Source: JBAQMG01 sp049302575
GTDB taxonomy: Bacteria; Bacillota; Desulfitobacteriia; Desulfitobacteriales; Desulfitobacteriaceae
Assembly: GCA_049302575.1 (NCBI GenBank)
Contig: JBAQMG010000110.1
Location: 62,001 to 126,000 of the forward strand
Direction of reading: 5' to 3'
Length of the DNA stretch: 64,000 nt
Shown: positions 43,393 through 52,577 of the stretch, piece after piece
Numbering within the stretch: position 1 is the first letter of the stretch
Layout: every line of letters begins with the position of its first letter
Program-made: the position numbers and the translations under genes
Notes under the pieces: model-generated
Seen by the model: the letters and a program-made list of their open reading frames with translations, nothing else
The model's database searches: none
What the model was told of the DNA's origin: nothing

Positions 43393-44556
43393 ATGAAGAA
43401 ACAGATTATTAACCAAGACCATGACGGTGGGAAAAATAAATACCCACAGGTGTTTCGTCCCTTAAAAGTTGGTTCGGTTAATTTGCCAAATCGAATAGTT
43501 TTTCCGGCTATGCAGGTTAATTTTGCTAACCTGGACGGTACGATTTCTAAAAAACTACAGGATTTTTATTTAGCTCCCGCAAGCGGCGGATGTGGTTTGG
43601 TTTTCACGGGTGCTGCTGTAGTCTCCTCAGATACAGTGGCCTTTGATCGGGTGATGCGTATCGACAAGGATAACTATATTCCTAGACTTAAAGGTTTATT
43701 TTCTAAGATTGAAGAGTATGGCAGTGTTCCGGGAATACAGCTTATTCACTACGGGAGGCAAGCCTTATCCTCCGTAACAGGGTCTGCTTTACTGGCTCCC
43801 AGCGCCCTACCTTGTCCCATAATGTCGCAGTATGATCCTAATTATAAAGTTAAGGAAATGACGCTTGAAGATATTACTGGTGTACGCCAAGCTTTTATCG
43901 AAGCAGCGGTTAGGGCGGCACAGGCTGGTGCCAAAGTTGTGGAGGTTCATGCTGCTCATGGTTATCTGCTTAATCAATTTTTATCGCCCTACTCAAATAG
44001 GCGTAACGATGACTATGGTGGAACAGAGTTGAAACGAGCTCGCCTGACCTTGGAAATTATTGAAGGGATTCGTGCTGGTCTTGGTTCAAGCATTGCCATC
44101 TCACTGCGGGTCAGCGGAGATGAGTTTGTCAAGGACGGTCTCACCCCAGCGTCTTTTAAAAGTCTGCTGCCACTTTTTGTTCAAGCAGGCATAGATATGT
44201 TCAATGTCACGGCAGGGGTATATGAATCTGCCGAGCGTATTATTCCAGCAAGTGATTTAGGGCCTATGCCCAATATTGAGATTACAGCGGAACTCAAAGG
44301 CTATACAAAGCTGCCTATTTGTGCAGTTGGTTTAATTACGACGCTTGAGATGGCAGAAACTATTCTGTCTTCTGATAAGGCAGATCTTGTGGCCATTGGT
44401 CGGGGTCAAATCGCTGATCCCGAAATGGTGATAAAATCTGCTTCAGGGCGGGAGACGGAGATTCAGGAGTGTATAGGGTGTAATCAATGTGAGTATTCTT
44501 CAAATGGAGACTCTCAGCTGTCTTGTTCAGTCAATCCTGAATTGAGGAGGGGCTAA
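43393..44556 (+). CDS. Short Old-Yellow-Enzyme-family NADH:flavin oxidoreductase
   Basis: A 387-residue protein with the FMN barrel of the Old Yellow Enzyme/2,4-dienoyl-CoA reductase family: VFRPLKVGSVNLPNRIVFPAM, EVHAAHGYLLNQFLSPYSNRRNDDYGG and AIGRGQIADPEM. After the barrel comes an iron-sulfur-type cysteine cluster, ECIGCNQCEYSSNGDSQLSC, as in 2,4-dienoyl-CoA reductase, but the FAD/NAD half that normally follows (about 280 residues) is absent and the frame ends cleanly. It may use a separate electron partner. The sensor kinase gene starts six bases later, so the two are co-transcribed. Confidence 0.82.
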   Translation: MKKQIINQDHDGGKNKYPQVFRPLKVGSVNLPNRIVFPAMQVNFANLDGTISKKLQDFYLAPASGGCGLVFTGAAVVSSDTVAFDRVMRIDKDNYIPRLKGLFSKIEEYGSVPGIQLIHYGRQALSSVTGSALLAPSALPCPIMSQYDPNYKVKEMTLEDITGVRQAFIEAAVRAAQAGAKVVEVHAAHGYLLNQFLSPYSNRRNDDYGGTELKRARLTLEIIEGIRAGLGSSIAISLRVSGDEFVKDGLTPASFKSLLPLFVQAGIDMFNVTAGVYESAERIIPASDLGPMPNIEITAELKGYTKLPICAVGLITTLEMAETILSSDKADLVAIGRGQIADPEMVIKSASGRETEIQECIGCNQCEYSSNGDSQLSCSVNPELRRG

Positions 44557-44562
44557 TAAGTC

Positions 44563-46650
44563 ATGCCGAGCCAGCAACTTTTTGAAGCTATTATAAATAT
44601 AGATATTTTTTTGGATCCGCAAATATATATGGAAAAAATGCTTAAAGCTATCTGTAACATTCTTGGTTTCCAATGTGGTACGGTAATTGAAGTTAACCAA
44701 GAGGGGGCTTGGCAATTACGGGCTACCTATATGTTGCCCCCTGAGTATGGCTCTTTGCTTATGGAAAAAAGTACTGGAGTTTCCGGACCACTAGCGGAGG
44801 CTGTGGTAAACCAACGGATTGTTGTTGTAACTGATGCTTGGTCAGAACCTAGATTGTCAAATTGGCTGGAAGTTTTACAGGAGTATAATCTTAGGACTAT
44901 TATTTGGGTACCCTTGATCAGTCAAGAAGAATATTTAGGAACCTATGTTATTTATGGGACGAAGGTTCGAGCTGTCTCCACGCTAGAACTAAAGACACTC
45001 GAGCAGATTGCTTACCTAGTATCCACATGTATTACCAACAATCAATATCTTGTTGAACTAAACCAGAAAAAACTAGAGTTAGAACGTGAAATTGCTCAAC
45101 GTAAAGAAACTGAAGCCAATTTGTTCAAAAGTGAAAAGCGCCTACGCACTATTCTGGAAGCGGCACCGATCGGGATTGTTCAAGTTAACTTGGAATGGGA
45201 AATAATCGAAAGCAATCCAGCTTTTAGACAAATGGTGGGCTACAGTGAGGAGGAATTGGTGGGAAAGAAAGTTGACGAGATAATTAAGTCACTTCCAGAA
45301 GATCTGGTCTTGAATAAACAACTTTTTAACGAATTAATCAACGGCCAACGAGATCAATTTCAGCTGGAGAAACGTTATTATAATAAAGAAGGTAAAATGT
45401 TTTGGGGTAACCTAATATCTTCACTAGCTCGGGAGAATGAGAACGAGTTTTCTTTTTGTATCACAATGATTGAAAATATTACTGAGCGTAAAACTATCCA
45501 GGAAGAACTATTGAAGTTTGCAAAACTAGAATCAATCGGAGTATTGGCTGGTGGAATCGCGCATGATTTTAATAATCTCTTAACTGTCATTCTAGGTAAT
45601 ATTTCTTTGATAAAAATGAATTTAAGTAACCAAGATAAAAACAGCAATCGACTACTTGAAGCGGAAAAGGCATCCTTGCAGGCTAAGGACTTAACTCAAC
45701 AATTATTGACCTTTGCCAAAGGGGGGAAACCGCTGATTAAGAAGGTATCTATCAAAGAGTTGATTAAGGACTCAATCCAGTTTGTCTCACGAGGTTCGAG
45801 TGTAAAGTTTCAGATTACCATTGCAAACGATCTGCGGATGGCTAGAATAGATGAAGGACAAATTAATCAGGTGCTAAACAATATTTTTATTAATGCTCTT
45901 CAGTCCATGCCGAAAGGTGGGAGCATTAACCTGAAAGCCGAAAATATTTATCTTAATAAAGAAATGGGTATTCCTCTGACTAGCGGGAACTATATTCGGA
46001 TTTCTATTCAAGATCAAGGATGTGGTATATTAAAGGCTGATTTGCCCAAAGTTTTTGATCCCTACTTTACGACTAAGGATAAGGGCAGTGGATTAGGTCT
46101 GGCAACCTCCTATTCAATAATTAAGAATCATAAAGGACATATTAAGGTTAAGTCGGAAGTAGGGGTTGGTTCAATTTTCGAAATTTATTTACCTGCCTCA
46201 AGTAAAGATTCAGCTGTTGTACAACAAGTGTCCGAGGTACCCACTACAGTCCATGCAAGGATTCTTTTTATGGATGATGAAGCAGCAATTAGGGAGGTTG
46301 TGGGTAATATGCTCCATGAAATCGGATGTGAAGTGGAGTTCGCTAAAGATGGGGAAGAAGCGATTCAATGTTATTGTGAAACAAAAAAATCAGGACAGAC
46401 CTTTGATCTTGTAATCCTCGATCTAACTATTCCTGGAGGATTGGGTGGAAAAGAGACCTTAAAACAATTACTTCAAAATGATCCTCAAGTTAAGGCTATA
46501 ATCTCCAGCGGCTATTCTAAAGACACTGTAATAGCAAACTATAAAAAATATGGGTTTGTTGGTTTTATTACCAAGCCTTTTAAGTCAACTGAACTGAGTT
46601 CAATCATCTTAAAGGTACTAAACAAGCAAAATATCGGTGTTTCAAACTAA
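44563..46650 (+). CDS. Hybrid histidine kinase (GAF-PAS-kinase-receiver)
   Basis: A soluble 695-residue sensor. Residues about 1-160 are a GAF domain, a coiled linker (165-190) leads to a PAS domain (about 190-310), and GVLAGGIAHDFNNLLTVILGN carries the phosphorylated histidine. The ATP lid has NIFINALQSMPKGG (N box) and DQGCGI and GSGLGLATSYSI (G boxes). A receiver domain follows at about 570-690 with DDE and a phosphoacceptor in VILDLTIPGG. No membrane helix or output protein is present, so the signal is probably cytoplasmic. It is encoded right after the OYE-type flavoprotein, which may supply the redox cue. Confidence 0.9.
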   Translation: MPSQQLFEAIINIDIFLDPQIYMEKMLKAICNILGFQCGTVIEVNQEGAWQLRATYMLPPEYGSLLMEKSTGVSGPLAEAVVNQRIVVVTDAWSEPRLSNWLEVLQEYNLRTIIWVPLISQEEYLGTYVIYGTKVRAVSTLELKTLEQIAYLVSTCITNNQYLVELNQKKLELEREIAQRKETEANLFKSEKRLRTILEAAPIGIVQVNLEWEIIESNPAFRQMVGYSEEELVGKKVDEIIKSLPEDLVLNKQLFNELINGQRDQFQLEKRYYNKEGKMFWGNLISSLARENENEFSFCITMIENITERKTIQEELLKFAKLESIGVLAGGIAHDFNNLLTVILGNISLIKMNLSNQDKNSNRLLEAEKASLQAKDLTQQLLTFAKGGKPLIKKVSIKELIKDSIQFVSRGSSVKFQITIANDLRMARIDEGQINQVLNNIFINALQSMPKGGSINLKAENIYLNKEMGIPLTSGNYIRISIQDQGCGILKADLPKVFDPYFTTKDKGSGLGLATSYSIIKNHKGHIKVKSEVGVGSIFEIYLPASSKDSAVVQQVSEVPTTVHARILFMDDEAAIREVVGNMLHEIGCEVEFAKDGEEAIQCYCETKKSGQTFDLVILDLTIPGGLGGKETLKQLLQNDPQVKAIISSGYSKDTVIANYKKYGFVGFITKPFKSTELSSIILKVLNKQNIGVSN

Positions 46651-46722
46651 TAAAGATGTTGTTATTGAAACATTCGTTTGAAATAATTCTTAGGAAAGAT
46701 AGATAATGCGAAAGGACTTGTA

Positions 46723-47670
46723 ATGACTAAGGATAAGGGTATTAAACCTATAGAATGGGGAAATAAACGCTATCAGGCTTTCAATCAACATTTGCGCGGC
46801 GTCTTTGGAGAAAAGGTCTTTAAAGTTCCCTTAGATGCCGGACTTACTTGTCCGAACAGGGATGGAACCTTAGGGCGAGACGGTTGTATCTATTGTAGCG
46901 CACGTGGATCTGGTGATTTTGCCGGTGAAAAGGAACTAGCTTTACCGGATCAATTTAAGCAGTCATGTAGTATGATGAACAAAAAATGGCCTGAGGCAAA
47001 ATATATAGCTTATTTTCAGGCCTACACCAATACCTATGCTCCACTAGAGCGCTTGCAGGAAATTCATGGTCAGGTTTTAAAGTTGCCCGGAGTAGTTGGA
47101 CTTGCTATTGCCACGAGGCCAGATTGTTTGGCGGAAGATGTTTTAGATTATCTTGGGGAACTTAATCGGACTACCTATTTATGGGTCGAGTTAGGATTAC
47201 AATCAATTCATCAGAAGTCTTTAGACTGGATTGGGCGTGGTCACGATTATGCCGTATTTCTTAAAGGACTTACAGAATTAAGCCAGAGGGAAATTCAGGT
47301 ATGTGGTCATATTATTCTGGGATTACCTAGTGAAAACAAAAAAGATATGTTAGCTACTGCTCAGGCGATGGCAGCACTACCAATGCAGGGAATAAAACTT
47401 CACCTTCTCCATGTTTTAAAAGGAACTCCCTTGGAGAAAATTTATCAAAGCGACCCGTTCCCTATATTGACTCAAGAAGAGTATATTTCGTTAATTGTTG
47501 ATATCTTGGAATTGTTACCTACGGAGATGACTATTCAGCGACTTACTGGTGACGGACCGCCTAAGGACTTGATTGCCCCACTCTGGAGCCGTAAAAAGTG
47601 GGAAGTTTTGAATGCCATAGATTTCGAATTGGAACGTCGAGATAGTTGGCAGGGGAAATACGCATTATGA
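46723..47670 (+). CDS. TIGR01212-family radical SAM protein (YhcC-like)
   Basis: A 315-residue radical SAM enzyme of unknown reaction. The family signature is complete: RYQAFNQHLRGVFGEKVFKVPLDAG and TCPNRDGTLGRDGCIYCSARGSGDFAG, which contains the three cluster cysteines. Later segments FQAYTNTYAPLERL, GLAIATRPDCL and LGLQSIHQKSLDWIGRGHD complete the barrel. The protein is cytoplasmic. Its gene precedes a LytS-like kinase by 22 bases; the pair may be co-transcribed but a functional link is not established. Confidence 0.9.
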   Translation: MTKDKGIKPIEWGNKRYQAFNQHLRGVFGEKVFKVPLDAGLTCPNRDGTLGRDGCIYCSARGSGDFAGEKELALPDQFKQSCSMMNKKWPEAKYIAYFQAYTNTYAPLERLQEIHGQVLKLPGVVGLAIATRPDCLAEDVLDYLGELNRTTYLWVELGLQSIHQKSLDWIGRGHDYAVFLKGLTELSQREIQVCGHIILGLPSENKKDMLATAQAMAALPMQGIKLHLLHVLKGTPLEKIYQSDPFPILTQEEYISLIVDILELLPTEMTIQRLTGDGPPKDLIAPLWSRKKWEVLNAIDFELERRDSWQGKYAL

Positions 47671-47692
47671 ATTATGCATTGGAGGATATGCT

Positions 47693-48973
47693 ATGCGTTG
47701 GCAACTTTTTATGACCTTAGGAATAGAGATTATTATTATGGCGATTTTTCAGCGTGTTGAAATTGTGCTGCTATTCTTTATGATTAATACAGCTACACTT
47801 TTTTATGTGATGGAAAAACTCCGTCGTACGACGGAGATAACTGAGCATCTGACTGAAGCTCGAAATGGGGATATAAGTGTCAAGATTGCCCATGAAACTC
47901 TGCCTTATTTAAGACACGGATTGAATGAAAAAAATGCTCATGAAATCGCTAAAATAATCCAGGAGATCGGTCAGGTAGCGGCTGTTTCGATTACTGATTG
48001 TGAAAAACAGTTAGCTTATCTTGGTGTAGGTTGTGACCAACATCATCCAGGAGATCGTATTCTTACTGAAGCTACTCGGGAGGTTATTAGGACTGGTCAA
48101 TATAAAGTAGTGCGTACTCAAAAACAGCTTAACTGTGCCAGACAAAATATCTGTGATTGCCCTCTCGCTGCAGCAATTATCGTCCCATTACTTCGTCAAG
48201 GTGAGGTCGTCGGAACTGTCAAACTTTACGAAACCAAGGATGGTCAGTTGTCGCCAGATCTAGTCAGACTAGCTTCGGGTATGGGTCAGTTACTTGGACT
48301 TCAAATCGAATTAGCAGAACTTGATCATCATGCTAAACTGACCGCAGAAGCTCAGCTTTCAGCCTTACAGGCCCAGATTAATCCTCATTTTCTTTTTAAT
48401 GTAATGAATACAATTATTGCTACTAGTCGTTCAAATCCTAATCGGACGAGAAGGTTACTGATTCTTTTAGCACAGTTTTTCCGTCGGGCATTGAAGGCTA
48501 GGGGTACTTTTATTACTATCTATGAGGAAATGGAATTTGTTAATATTTACCTCATTTTAGAAAAGGCCAGGTTTGGCAGGAAACTTGTGGTTAAAGAAGA
48601 GATTAGTGAGGATATGTGGAATCTACAGATTCCTCGACTTAGCATACAACCCTTAGTAGAAAATGCTGTGAAACATGGAATTACTGCTAAAATGGGGAAT
48701 GGAACGGTTTTGATTAAAATAGCCATGCTAAACTCAGAAATAAATGTCCAGGTACAGGATGATGGAGCAGGAATTCCTGCTGATCGCTTGAAAGATGTGC
48801 TGAAAAATGGAGTCGGTTCAGGTAACGGAGTGGGAATGGCTAACGTTCATGAACGTTTACGGGCAATCTACGGAGTATCATACGGCTTAAAAATAGAGAG
48901 TGAGCTAGGTAAGGGAACAACCGTGACAATGAGTATGCCGATTACCTCAGCGACAGAGGAAAAAGTGGTCTAG
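47693..48973 (+). CDS. LytS/YehU-type sensor histidine kinase
   Basis: A 426-residue kinase of the His_kinase family used by LytS and related regulators. Two N-terminal hydrophobic segments lie at about 5-38, without the usual five-helix 5TMR sensor. A GAF-like domain follows (about 75-215) with cysteines CARQNICDCPLAA that could bind a metal or redox ligand. The phosphoacceptor is in LQAQINPHFLFNVMNTI, and the ATP site in IQPLVENAVKHGI and DDGAGIP. A LytTR response regulator would be the expected partner but is not adjacent, so this is an orphan kinase. TTGGAGGATATGCT is the ribosome site. Confidence 0.88.
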   Translation: MRWQLFMTLGIEIIIMAIFQRVEIVLLFFMINTATLFYVMEKLRRTTEITEHLTEARNGDISVKIAHETLPYLRHGLNEKNAHEIAKIIQEIGQVAAVSITDCEKQLAYLGVGCDQHHPGDRILTEATREVIRTGQYKVVRTQKQLNCARQNICDCPLAAAIIVPLLRQGEVVGTVKLYETKDGQLSPDLVRLASGMGQLLGLQIELAELDHHAKLTAEAQLSALQAQINPHFLFNVMNTIIATSRSNPNRTRRLLILLAQFFRRALKARGTFITIYEEMEFVNIYLILEKARFGRKLVVKEEISEDMWNLQIPRLSIQPLVENAVKHGITAKMGNGTVLIKIAMLNSEINVQVQDDGAGIPADRLKDVLKNGVGSGNGVGMANVHERLRAIYGVSYGLKIESELGKGTTVTMSMPITSATEEKVV

Positions 48974-49015
48974 AGAGGCGCTACTTAGAATTATTTTATG
49001 GTTGGAGGGACGATC

Positions 49016-49408
49016 ATGTTTCCTGGAGTAGATATAATTGAAATTGAGCGCTTTACTCTGGCTTGCCAACGGCATCCGAAAATAATAGATCGCCTGTTTA
49101 CTCGCCGTGAACAAAATGATTTACTCGGGAAAAGCAGGCAAAGTTGGGCCGGGCGTTTTGCTGCCAAGGAGGCCATTCTCAAGGCTTTAGGGACTGGCTT
49201 GCGCGACTTAACTTGGCAGGATATCGAGATACTGAGTGGACAGATGGGTGAACCACTTGCTTTTCTTAGTGAGCGAGCTAAAGTAAAAGCAAAAGCTCGT
49301 GGGGGATCCGTAGTAAGAATAAGTATAGCTCACGACCGAAGTAAGACCATTGCTTTGGCGATTTTGTGTCACTCATCGAAAGAAATTGTCAACGAAGAAC
49401 AGGGGTGA
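49016..49408 (+). CDS. acpS: Holo-[acyl-carrier-protein] synthase
   Basis: Transfers the phosphopantetheine arm of coenzyme A to acyl carrier protein. The 130-residue length, GVDIIEIERF at the start with the metal-binding aspartate, GRFAAKEAILKALG with the glutamate, and SIAHD are all typical. ATG 49016 is chosen because TTGGAGGG lies seven bases upstream; the in-frame start 18 bases earlier has no site. nnr follows five bases later, and alr after that, forming the common Firmicutes acpS-nnr-alr cluster. Confidence 0.93.
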   Translation: MFPGVDIIEIERFTLACQRHPKIIDRLFTRREQNDLLGKSRQSWAGRFAAKEAILKALGTGLRDLTWQDIEILSGQMGEPLAFLSERAKVKAKARGGSVVRISIAHDRSKTIALAILCHSSKEIVNEEQG

Positions 49409-49413
49409 GAGAA

Positions 49414-50976
49414 ATGCGTGTAGTCAGTGCACAGCAGATGAGTCGTCTTGAAGACAAGGCGCTCAGGGATTTTGGTATCCCAAGTATCTTGCTTATGGAA
49501 AATGCTGCCTTAGCCGTGGTTAGAGAGATCAGCCAACATTTTGCTGAAAATAAACAAAATTCAGTAGGGCTTAAGGCCGTTGTTCTGGTTGGCAAAGGAA
49601 ATAATGGTGGGGACGGCTTGGCAATTGCACGGCACTTGACAGTGCTTGGTTACGATGTGACTGTTTTTTTATTGGCAAAACCTCAGGAAATTAAGGGAGA
49701 TGCAGAACTGAATTTTCATCTCTTTTCCAGTACGGTAGGCAAATTATTTATTATTGAAGGGGAAAAACAGAGACGACTTGCGAGATTTGCTTTTGCGCAA
49801 GCAGATGTTGCTGTTGATGCCCTTTATGGAACTGGATTACGTGGAGCCATGCCGAGTATTGTTGAAGAATATATTGAAGAAATCAATCGAGCGAAGGCTT
49901 GGGTTGTAGCGGTGGATATTCCCAGCGGAGTTGAGGCGGATACAGGAAAGGTTTATCGTCTGGCGGTACGGGCTGATGTCACGATAACCTTCGGACTGCC
50001 CAAATTAGGTCATTTTTTAGGACGAGGTCCAGAGCATTGCGGGCAAGTCATCGTCGATCCTATTTCAATTCCTCCCAGTTTTCTTGAAGACGAAGAAATT
50101 TCTTGTTTCGTCCTTACTGATCAAGCTATGCGTGCGCTTATTCCTCCTCGTCATTTTCAGAATCATAAAGGAACTCATGGCAGAGGAATTTTGGTTGCAG
50201 GATCCCTTGGAATGAGCGGCGCGGCCGTCTTATCTGGCAGATCAGCCCTGCGTAGTGGTTTAGGTCTATTGCAAATCGTAACTCCTAGAGGGATTGTTCC
50301 CTTAGTGGCTAATGGAGTAATCGAAGGAACAGTTTGGGCGGCAAGTGGGGAAAAAGAACTGGATGCAGAGGCTTGGCCGATCATCCGTGAACGCTGTCAA
50401 GGTGCGCAAGCTTTGGCTATAGGACCTGGTTTGGGCTTAAACGCTCAATTTTCCACAGTTCTGGAAAATGTTCTGCGTAATATCGCCTTGCCGGTCATTT
50501 TGGATGCGGATGCTTTGAATATAGTTGCGCTAGAGCCAGGAATTTTAGGTTGTCGTCAAGGACGTGGCCCTTTGATACTGACTCCCCACCCTGGCGAGAT
50601 GGGCCGGCTTTGCAACTTAACCACGTTGGAAGTACAAAAGAATCGTTTAGAATTAGCAGTAAGTAAGGCCATTGAGTGGGGCGCTATCGTGGTTTTAAAA
50701 GGAGCTATTACTATTGTAGCTGCACCAGATGGTCGCGCTTTTCTGAATCCCACCGGAAATCCTGGATTAGGTACCGGAGGTACAGGTGATGTGTTAACCG
50801 GGAGCATACTTGGCTGGCTAGCTCAAGGGGTTCAGCCACTTGAGGCTGCTTGTCTGGCAGTTTATTTGCATGGCAAAGCAGCTGAACTATTGGCAAAAGA
50901 ATTTGGCTGGGCAGGATTTACAGCCTCTGAGCTAGCAGATATCTTGCCGAAGGCGCGTCGGCAACTGGAGGGGTAA
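49414..50976 (+). CDS. nnr: Bifunctional NAD(P)H-hydrate repair enzyme (epimerase and dehydratase)
   Basis: Repairs hydrated NAD(P)H. The N-terminal half (about 1-220) is the NAD(P)HX epimerase, with GKGNNGGDGLAIARHL and DALYGTGLRG. The C-terminal half (about 235-520) is the ADP-dependent dehydratase of the ribokinase-like fold, with GTHGRGILVAGSLGMSGA, LTPHPGEMGRL and NPTGNPGLGTGGTGDVLTG. The start is ATG 49414, preceded by AGGGGTGAGAG; a longer frame from 49366 overlaps acpS without a better site. The 520-residue length is standard. Expression is presumably coupled to acpS. Confidence 0.94.
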   Translation: MRVVSAQQMSRLEDKALRDFGIPSILLMENAALAVVREISQHFAENKQNSVGLKAVVLVGKGNNGGDGLAIARHLTVLGYDVTVFLLAKPQEIKGDAELNFHLFSSTVGKLFIIEGEKQRRLARFAFAQADVAVDALYGTGLRGAMPSIVEEYIEEINRAKAWVVAVDIPSGVEADTGKVYRLAVRADVTITFGLPKLGHFLGRGPEHCGQVIVDPISIPPSFLEDEEISCFVLTDQAMRALIPPRHFQNHKGTHGRGILVAGSLGMSGAAVLSGRSALRSGLGLLQIVTPRGIVPLVANGVIEGTVWAASGEKELDAEAWPIIRERCQGAQALAIGPGLGLNAQFSTVLENVLRNIALPVILDADALNIVALEPGILGCRQGRGPLILTPHPGEMGRLCNLTTLEVQKNRLELAVSKAIEWGAIVVLKGAITIVAAPDGRAFLNPTGNPGLGTGGTGDVLTGSILGWLAQGVQPLEAACLAVYLHGKAAELLAKEFGWAGFTASELADILPKARRQLEG

Positions 50977-50986
50977 TGCATATTCA

Positions 50987-51075
50987 CGGTGCACGGGTTA
51001 TGAGGTACGGAGTACGAGACGAGAGGCAAGAAGGACGGGGTCAAGGTACGAAGTACGAGGATCAAGACAGAGGTT
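50987..51075 (+). repeat. Degenerate heptamer-type repeat between nnr and alr
   Basis: The spacer has recurring GGTACG, AGTACGAG and AGGTACGAAGTACGAGG words, a degraded version of the GAGGTNC heptamer repeat seen in hyfI and after alr. A stem CAGAGGT/ACCTCTG (51068-51074 with 51094-51100) follows. No gene fits here. Confidence 0.6.
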
Positions 51076-51139
51076 ACCGCGTCTTCAATTCTGACCTCTG
51101 GCTTCTGACATCGGATCTCTGGAAGATGAGGTAGTAAAC

Positions 51140-52249
51140 ATGGAAATATTTCGCCCAGTCTGGGCTGAAGTTGATTTAGAGGCTTTGACAAGAAATTTTC
51201 GTAAGATTCAAGCTTATACTTCAAGCGAGATTATGCCGATCGTCAAGGCAGATGCTTACGGACACGGGGTGATCCCGGTTGTTGATGCACTTTGGAAATG
51301 TGGAGCAAGGCGTTTTGGAGTAGCCTTACTAGAAGAAGCTTTAGAGATCAAACAGGTGTTTCCAGAAGTTATGGTGATGATTATTGGCTCTACGCCAAAA
51401 GAAAATGCTGAATTGATTGTTAAAGAAGATATCATAACAGGCGTGTTTCTGTATGAGCAGGCGTTAGCCCTTTCACAGGCTGCAACGAGTCTAGCGAAGA
51501 CGACAGTGATCCATTTGAAAATTGAAACTGGTATGGGACGTATTGGTTTTAGTATAGCTGAGCTGCCTGAAATACTAAGAATTGCAGAATTACCTAATTT
51601 GTACATAGAGGGTATCTATACTCATTTAGCTACTGCTGATCATGCTAATTTAACCTATGCCAAGGAGCAATTAAAACGTTTTCAGGAAATTAATAACCAT
51701 TTAAAAGTAGCAGGCTTAGAGATTCCTTTAAGACACGTAGCTAACAGTGGCGCAATACTTCAATTACCTGAGTCTCATTTTGAGTTAGTGCGTCCGGGGA
51801 TTAGTCTCTACGGGTTTTCTCCTTCTTCTGAAGTTGGGGGAAATGCCAGATTTGAACCAGTGATGTCTTGGAAGACAATGATCTCCCATGTTAAAACAAT
51901 TGCCACAGGGGATACGGTGAGTTATGGACGTACCTTCCAAGCGGCTTACCCCACTAAAGTAGCGACGATTCCAGTGGGCTATGCAGACGGTCTAAGACGG
52001 GCTCTTTCTAACCGTGGTGAAGCCATTGTTCGAGGTGAACGAGTAACAATTATTGGTAGGGTTTGTATGGATCAAACGATGTTGGAAGTAACAAAGATAT
52101 CAGATATAAAAGTTGGTGATGTGGTTACTATATTAGGAGAAGATGGGTCAGAACGAATTGATGCCACTGAGATGGCCAGTTGGTTGGGGACGATTAATTA
52201 TGAAGTTATTTGTGGTATTTCCAAGCGTGTACCCAGGAAGTATGTATAG
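51140..52249 (+). CDS. alr: Alanine racemase
   Basis: Interconverts L- and D-alanine for peptidoglycan. The PLP lysine is Lys36 in IVKADAYGHG. Further features are IETGMGRIGF, HVANSGAILQLPE, RPGISLYGFSPS, the catalytic tyrosine in VSYGRTFQA, and VCMDQTMLEV in the C-terminal beta domain. The length of 369 residues is normal. The gene is bracketed on both sides by the heptamer-type repeats, and GATGAGGTAG precedes the ATG. It ends the acpS-nnr-alr group. Confidence 0.95.
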   Translation: MEIFRPVWAEVDLEALTRNFRKIQAYTSSEIMPIVKADAYGHGVIPVVDALWKCGARRFGVALLEEALEIKQVFPEVMVMIIGSTPKENAELIVKEDIITGVFLYEQALALSQAATSLAKTTVIHLKIETGMGRIGFSIAELPEILRIAELPNLYIEGIYTHLATADHANLTYAKEQLKRFQEINNHLKVAGLEIPLRHVANSGAILQLPESHFELVRPGISLYGFSPSSEVGGNARFEPVMSWKTMISHVKTIATGDTVSYGRTFQAAYPTKVATIPVGYADGLRRALSNRGEAIVRGERVTIIGRVCMDQTMLEVTKISDIKVGDVVTILGEDGSERIDATEMASWLGTINYEVICGISKRVPRKYV

Positions 52250-52304
52250 GGGTACTAGGTGCGGGGGGATCAGGGTACGAGGCTCGAGGCACGATGCACG
52301 AACC
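52250..52304 (+). repeat. Degenerate heptamer-type repeat after alr
   Basis: The words GGTACGA, GGCTCGA, GGCACGA and TGCACGA follow each other, again the GAGGTNC-type repeat. It starts at the alr stop codon. Confidence 0.65.
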
Positions 52305-52540
52305 AGGAAGTGCGGAGCGAACTAGCTTCGCTAGATGATTCAGTGACGAAAGCCTCCAGTGACGTTAGTGTGCTGTGGACACTAACGACGAAGCCGCTAA
52401 CTTATATGGAATAATAAATTGTGCCGAATTCATCTCCCACTGATAGAAGTGGAAGACTTCTTCTGGTACTTGGTTAAACCTGAAGTCGGAGGCTGGAACG
52501 AGGGTTGAGAGATGATAGCGTGAAAAATGTTTTAGAGAAC
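52305..52540. other. Non-coding stretch between repeat and small RNA promoter
   Basis: No gene. A perfect stem CGTTAGTGT/ACACTAACG lies at 52363-52371 and 52379-52387. The part at 52437-52520 has short complements (CCACTGATAGAAGTGG, GAAGTGGAAGACTTC) of the kind seen near IS605-family ends, which is only an impression. No transposase is present. Confidence 0.4.
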
Positions 52541-52542
52541 GC

Positions 52543-52571
52543 TTGACAAGGAACTGAATTAGGTTTATAGT
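52543..52571 (+). promoter_or_regulatory. Consensus sigma-A promoter of a small RNA
   Basis: TTGACA at 52543-52548, a 17-base spacer and TATAGT at 52566-52571 make the best promoter in the window. No open frame follows, while a terminator lies 150-165 bases downstream. Confidence 0.82.
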
Positions 52572-52577
52572 GTATTT

